This document shows positions 60,612 to 64,000 of a stretch of 64,000 nt of DNA, piece after piece. Made by a program: the position numbers and the translations under genes. The notes beneath the pieces are model-generated. The model was not told the DNA's origin. It saw nothing but the letters and a program-made list of their open reading frames with translations, and ran no database searches. Within the stretch, counting starts at the first letter, position 1. Each line of letters starts with the position of its first letter. Source of the DNA: JBGNFV01 sp049645705. Lineage in GTDB: Bacteria > Bacteroidota > Bacteroidia > Cytophagales > Cyclobacteriaceae. The stretch covers positions 74,707-138,706 of the forward strand of contig JBARUK010000002.1 in the NCBI GenBank assembly GCA_049645705.1. Direction: 5' to 3'.

Positions 60612-61263
60612 AGTCGATAGTAAAAAATAATTGCGCTCAGGTTAAAAAAACAGCCCCCGCTCCGTAGCGGACACCTTACTCAATATAGGAGGCATCATCC
60701 TGAATTTCAACCTCCTGCAGCTTACTTTTCCTTAAAAAAAGAAGTGAACCTGCAGAGTATAGAATAGAAGCGAATGGAGGGGGAATTGTTGAAGATATTT
60801 TTAAGCCGGTGACCTTTCGGAATGAGATTTACGTCATTGTGTAGCAGGCAAATGTTCAGCCACTTGTGGTTTCGCCCCTACAGGGCTGATTATATCCTGT
60901 GCTACCGGGTTACCCCGGTAGTGTCCCTGACGCGACGCGTATGCACGTTATTATTGATGGGTTACTCATTGCTGCGGGTTCCGTGGAGTTTGAAATATAC
61001 ACCCGTGGCATGAAGGCATCACAGGCGTCGGGTTGCACTCAGAAACAGACATCCAGCCCCATCGGGGGCGAAACCCAGGTAGCGTATAGTACAAATGCAA
61101 CCTCAGTCCCGGCGGGACGAAACCATATCATGCAACCTAATCCCCAAGCCCTTCGGCAAGATGATCGTGCCCGGATGCAGGATTTGAAAGGGGTATCCTA
61201 TCAGCAAAATGTTGATACCTATGCTTAGCCAGGCCTAACCTGGCCGGATAAGCCATGGTGCGT
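60612..61263. other. Spacer with REP-like palindromes
   Basis: No gene is supported. The segment 60868-61126 is a run of short G+C-rich palindromes; the rest is plain spacer upstream of the catalase gene. Confidence 0.6.
60868..61126. repeat. REP-like palindrome cluster
   Basis: Four palindromic units: TTTCGCCCCTACAGGGCTGA (60871), CTACCGGGTTACCCCGGTAG (60902), CAGCCCCATCGGGGGCGAAA (61054) and CAGTCCCGGCGGGACGAAA (61104). The first, third and fourth share the arrangement CAG-CCC-loop-GGG-CGAAA in alternating orientation. Elements of this type are scattered in many Bacteroidota genomes; no transposase is nearby. Confidence 0.6.
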
Positions 61264-61297
61264 AAAAAAAAAGACCGGCTTGCGCCAGTCTTTTTTT
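61264..61297 (-). terminator. Terminator of the ferritin-like operon
   Basis: AAAGACTGGC-GCAA-GCCGGTCTTT (one G-T pair) with T runs on both sides, 26 bp after the stop at 61323. Confidence 0.85.
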
Positions 61298-61322
61298 ATA
61301 ATGTACAATACAATTAGTCTTA

Positions 61323-62177
61323 CTAGGCCAGGAATGGTGTCACGATATTCAGCACTTCCTGGTCTGTCAGTGGCTCGTCGAATGACTCGGTAAGCGCATC
61401 CATACCACCGGGCAGTCCGCTTACGGTAGATAGGTCGTACGTACCCGTACTTACAGTGTGCGTTACATTGTCCTCACCTTCGTACACAGCGTCTACTGCT
61501 GCGGCACCGGTAGTGTTCTCCTCACCTACTATCCAGCCTTTAGAGCCGCGATAGCGTCTGATCTCAGAAGCATGGCGTGCTTCTACAGAGTGTATCTGTA
61601 ACGCAGCCTGCAGGGTAGGACCATCGCTGATCAGGTTACCCGCCTGCCCTTTGTAGGCACGTACTCCGGTATCTTCAAAAGCCTGAGCTACGGCCAAGAT
61701 AGTAGGCAGTGCCGAGTTGTCAGCCGTCATAGGGTTAGGGAACGGGCCTTCGCCTGATCCGCCACCTGCCGTAAAGTCAAAAGCAGGCTTTTCAATAGGT
61801 GTACCACCTGCTCCGCTTATGGCCGTTTGCAAAAAGTTTACGTGTGCCAGCTCATGATCACGGATAAGCTCTATGATAGGGCGGGCGTCACTGCTTGATG
61901 GCAGCAGGTCCATGTTGTTAGCAACCTGCTGGTAAAACTCATACTCCAGGTGCTCAAGCGTCAGGGCAAAGTTAAGTACGTCTATTACGTCATTAAGCTT
62001 ATTGGTACCGGCATATGCCTTGTTTACCATAGAACCAATAGCAAGGGGTACGGAGGCCAGGGCTACCTTGCTGCCAAACCGACCGGTCATCTGCAGCATA
62101 CTCCTGCGTGAACCTAAGCGATCAAACGCCGCATCGTCCACTTTAGATATTTCTTCTATTATTTTAAATACGTTCAT
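61323..62177 (-). CDS. Ferritin-like domain protein (second of pair)
   Basis: 284 residues from ATG 62177. A hydrophobic stretch follows RRSMLQMTGRFGSKVALASV, resembling a degenerate twin-arginine-type export signal set about 25 residues in. The body is a four-helix ferritin-like domain: LTLEHLEYEFYQQV, IRDHELAHVNFLQT, AQAFEDTGVRAYKG, HSVEARHASEIRRY supply the Glu and ExxH ligands expected for a di-iron or similar centre. It is related to the desiccation-associated, ferritin-like family (Rds1/PCC13-62 type). It follows a homologous gene by 13 bp, so the two are co-transcribed and may form a hetero-oligomer. Metal and function are not established. Confidence 0.88.
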   Translation of the reverse strand: MNVFKIIEEISKVDDAAFDRLGSRRSMLQMTGRFGSKVALASVPLAIGSMVNKAYAGTNKLNDVIDVLNFALTLEHLEYEFYQQVANNMDLLPSSSDARPIIELIRDHELAHVNFLQTAISGAGGTPIEKPAFDFTAGGGSGEGPFPNPMTADNSALPTILAVAQAFEDTGVRAYKGQAGNLISDGPTLQAALQIHSVEARHASEIRRYRGSKGWIVGEENTTGAAAVDAVYEGEDNVTHTVSTGTYDLSTVSGLPGGMDALTESFDEPLTDQEVLNIVTPFLA

Positions 62178-62190
62178 TGTTGCGGTGATT

Positions 62191-62895
62191 TTAAGATGGC
62201 AGATTTGATGCGTCTATATCGTCCACGATAAAGGCAGAAGCCATATCGAGAACCTGAGAGGGTGTTCTGGCCGGATCGAGTCCGTTAGCATCGGCCGTAC
62301 TGGCAAACGCCTGGGCATCTGACTGGAACACGCTTCTGATAGCCGCCGCATGGCGTGCCTCTACAGATACGATCTTACCTGCCACCAGCAGGTTGTTAGC
62401 ATCTGTAAGCAACATGCCCGCACCGTTGTAAGCCGAAACGCCCAGGTCTTCGAAAGTCTGAGCTGTCTGGAGTACGCTGTCGCGATCATTAAAATCGATA
62501 GAACTGAAATCTACAGTCAGGTCTATAATAGCTGAACTGCCCAAACCTGCCTTGAAGAATTCGCGGTGAATTACCTCATGGTTGTAAAGGTCTGTCAGGA
62601 TAGTCTGCTCATCACTGGAAAAAATAGATGAGAAGTTAGAAGCTCCTATCACCTGAGTGTAAAAAGCCGCCTCAAGCTGTTCCAATGCGTAGGCATAGTT
62701 CAGAATACCCGCATCGCCGCTACCAAGATCGACCATATCGCCGGTCTGAGGTGGGGTGGGAGCATCGTCATCATCTCCGCACGAAGGGAGCGTAAAAAGT
62801 AACCCTGCGGCCGCCAGACCAGCACCCCCTCTTACGAGGAAGTTCCGTCTTGACAACCCTTGGGAAGATTGATTTTTATCAAAAAATGTCTTCAT
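62191..62895 (-). CDS. Ferritin-like domain lipoprotein (first of pair)
   Basis: 234 residues from ATG 62895. The N-terminus has a twin-arginine signal (SRRNFLVRGGAGLAAAGLLF) ending in a lipobox (TLPSC), so it is exported folded and lipid-anchored. The ferritin-like helices are visible: YALEQLEAAFYTQV, LYNHEVIHREFFKA, AQTFEDLGVSAYNG, VSVEARHAAAIRSV, with Glu and ExxH ligands at the same places as in the next gene. Its order, spacing and shared motifs show that the pair arose by duplication. Tat export would fit a protein that takes up its metal in the cytoplasm. Confidence 0.9.
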   Translation of the reverse strand: MKTFFDKNQSSQGLSRRNFLVRGGAGLAAAGLLFTLPSCGDDDDAPTPPQTGDMVDLGSGDAGILNYAYALEQLEAAFYTQVIGASNFSSIFSSDEQTILTDLYNHEVIHREFFKAGLGSSAIIDLTVDFSSIDFNDRDSVLQTAQTFEDLGVSAYNGAGMLLTDANNLLVAGKIVSVEARHAAAIRSVFQSDAQAFASTADANGLDPARTPSQVLDMASAFIVDDIDASNLPS

Positions 62896-63328
62896 AGTAA
62901 AAGAGTGAAGTTAAGTGATTAAAATTATTGCGTAAAGCAATCTATTGGAACATTCTGAGCGTCATTTTCATTGTCGGAAAAAAAGTCAGAGAGAACCGTA
63001 GTATGGATACATACGAACCGAATCCTCAAAATGGATTGACCCCTAACTAATTACTAGTCAAAGTTCTTTCGGTCATTATCCCAAAAACCGGCCACTTGGT
63101 CTGCAGATTTTTTTTTCTGGCAGGTACTTACCTCTTGTTAAGTTTAAAAAAAGCAGGATACAGTTATCCTCTGCCAGATCCTTGTTAATGTCTATAAATT
63201 AAAAAATAAACCCAGGCTAAATCCTAGCTATACACTCTTATGAATCAATGCAATAGGAATATGTTCGTCCTTTCGGTGAAAAAACCCTAAATTATTATAT
63301 TCAGCCATTCACTTACTGACAACATACC
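62896..63328. other. Divergent promoter region
   Basis: AT-rich spacer between the ferritin-like operon and the YCII lipoprotein gene. I see no gene; it must hold two divergent promoters, but I cannot place them with confidence. Confidence 0.5.
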
Positions 63329-63850
63329 ATGACCTATACCTTTACCAAACTGATACCTGCTGTAGTAGCCGGCCTGTTACTTATCAGCTCATGCGATAAT
63401 GACCGCCCGGAGACTACTGACGATGAAAGAAATATTCCTACTGAAGAAGAAGTGGAGCAGGCACCCCGGTATGACTCGCTAAGGGCAGCAAAGTACGGTG
63501 CGGACGACTACGGTATGCGAAAATACGTGATGGCATTTCTGAAGGCCGGTCCCAACCGTGAGCAGGATTCTGTAAAGGCGGCCGAACTGCAGGCGGCTCA
63601 TATGCAGAACATCCAGCGACTGGCAGAAGAAGGAAAGCTGATTATGGCCGGACCATTTTTCGGCGATGGTGAGCTAAGAGGCATCTACCTTTTCGATACG
63701 CAGAGCCTGGCAGAAGCAGAAGCCCTTACCAATACAGATCCGGCCATACAGTCAGGCAGCCTGGTGCTGGAGCTGAAAGAATGGTACGGTTCGGCTGCGC
63801 TGATGCAGATCCCCGAATCACACGAAACCATTGCCAAGATCAAAATGTAA
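63329..63850 (+). CDS. Lipoprotein with YCII-like domain
   Basis: 173 residues from ATG 63329. A lipoprotein signal (MTYTFTKLIPAVVAGLLLIS, lipobox SSC with Cys22) precedes an acidic linker and a YCII-type ferredoxin-like domain: KYVMAFLKAGPNREQDSVKA, AAHMQNIQRLAEEGKLIMAG, PFFGDGELRGIYLFDTQSLA, EAEALTNTDPAIQSG. YciI-like domains are small dimeric alpha/beta folds with a conserved His (in AAHMQNI) and an Asp in the TDP motif, thought to have ring-opening or hydrolase-type chemistry, though most members are uncharacterised. A membrane-anchored form is common in Bacteroidota. It is monocistronic. Confidence 0.85.
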   Translation: MTYTFTKLIPAVVAGLLLISSCDNDRPETTDDERNIPTEEEVEQAPRYDSLRAAKYGADDYGMRKYVMAFLKAGPNREQDSVKAAELQAAHMQNIQRLAEEGKLIMAGPFFGDGELRGIYLFDTQSLAEAEALTNTDPAIQSGSLVLELKEWYGSAALMQIPESHETIAKIKM

Positions 63851-63877
63851 ACGACCTACGCTGTTCTGAAACTAAAA

Positions 63878-63910
63878 AGAGGCTGTCTCAAAAGGCAGTC
63901 TCTTTTTTTT
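63878..63910 (+). terminator. Terminator of the YCII lipoprotein gene
   Basis: AGAGGCTG pairs with CAGTCTCT (one G-T), followed by eight T residues. Confidence 0.85.
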
Positions 63911-63922
63911 GATGTTGGCTAT

Positions 63923-63954
63923 AAAAAAAGCGAAGGCATTACTACCTCCGCTTT
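63923..63954 (-). terminator. Probable terminator of a minus-strand gene beyond the window
   Basis: AAAGCGGAGG / CCTTCGCTTT (one mismatch) with a run of T on the minus strand. It would serve a gene entering from the right; the 45 bases to its right contain a possible stop, but no coding region can be judged. Confidence 0.6.
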
Positions 63955-64000
63955 CCAAGATGTGATATCTTGAGTTGTGTCAATTAGCGAAAAGATAGTT

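Overview
The window comes from a Bacteroidota genome, most likely a marine or soil gliding bacterium of the Cytophagales. The evidence is a PorP/SprF-like type IX secretion protein beside a giant secreted protein with a gliding-motility C-terminal sorting domain, BACON-domain lipoproteins, AT-rich intergenic spacers, a Bacteroidota-type -33/-7 promoter, and coding sequence that is clearly richer in G+C than the spacers. No taxon can be fixed from the sequence alone.

Layout. (1) 1-6.2 kb: a divergent PorP/SprF gene (cut by the window edge) and a 1,724-residue T9SS cargo protein. (2) 6.3-37.4 kb: one roughly 31-kb minus-strand operon, read from a recognisable promoter near 37.4 kb to a terminator at 6.3 kb. 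In transcription order it encodes FAAL-ACP-KS-AT-KR-ACP; KS-(decayed AT)-DH-ER-KR-ACP; KS-AT-KR-ACP; C-A-PCP; C-A-PCP-KASIII-(inactive KASIII); a small unknown protein; a membrane MutS-like ATPase; a NodU/CmcH-type carbamoyltransferase; and a fatty-acid desaturase. This is a hybrid polyketide/nonribosomal lipopeptide assembly line: a free fatty acid is adenylated, extended by up to three malonyl units, then by an aliphatic amino acid and (by my reading of the code) glycine, and decorated by carbamoylation and possibly desaturation. There is no thioesterase. The paired FabH-like domains at the end are the best candidate for an unusual chain-terminating step. (3) 38.3-40.5 kb: tRNA-Leu(CAA), a 1-Cys peroxiredoxin, and a small lipoprotein/beta-barrel pair. 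(4) 40.7-43.3 kb: two tandem HEIGH-type metalloprotease lipoproteins with BACON domains.

(5) 43.3-58.4 kb is an accessory island full of repeats, relics and very small genes. It holds about a dozen short genes or relics with a shared leader (a KKxK start, V/I-x-S-F-x-T, usually ending in GG) and divergent cysteine-rich cores. At least four cores carry an alternating CxCxCxC array. No modification enzyme or transporter for them is in the window. The island also has two relics that look like Eco57I-type restriction-modification genes, a triply frameshifted SGNH hydrolase, a truncated PAS sensor gene, three copies of a roughly 90-bp repeat, a cluster of ATGCGTGA repeats, and an unrecognised pair of large proteins (one a cytochrome-c-type lipoprotein). 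(6) 58.4-64 kb returns to housekeeping or stress functions: a large-subunit catalase, two ferritin-like secreted proteins, and a YCII-domain lipoprotein.

The two most interesting systems are the PKS/NRPS line, with a dead AT and an active/inactive KASIII pair, and the dispersed CxCxCxC precursor family.
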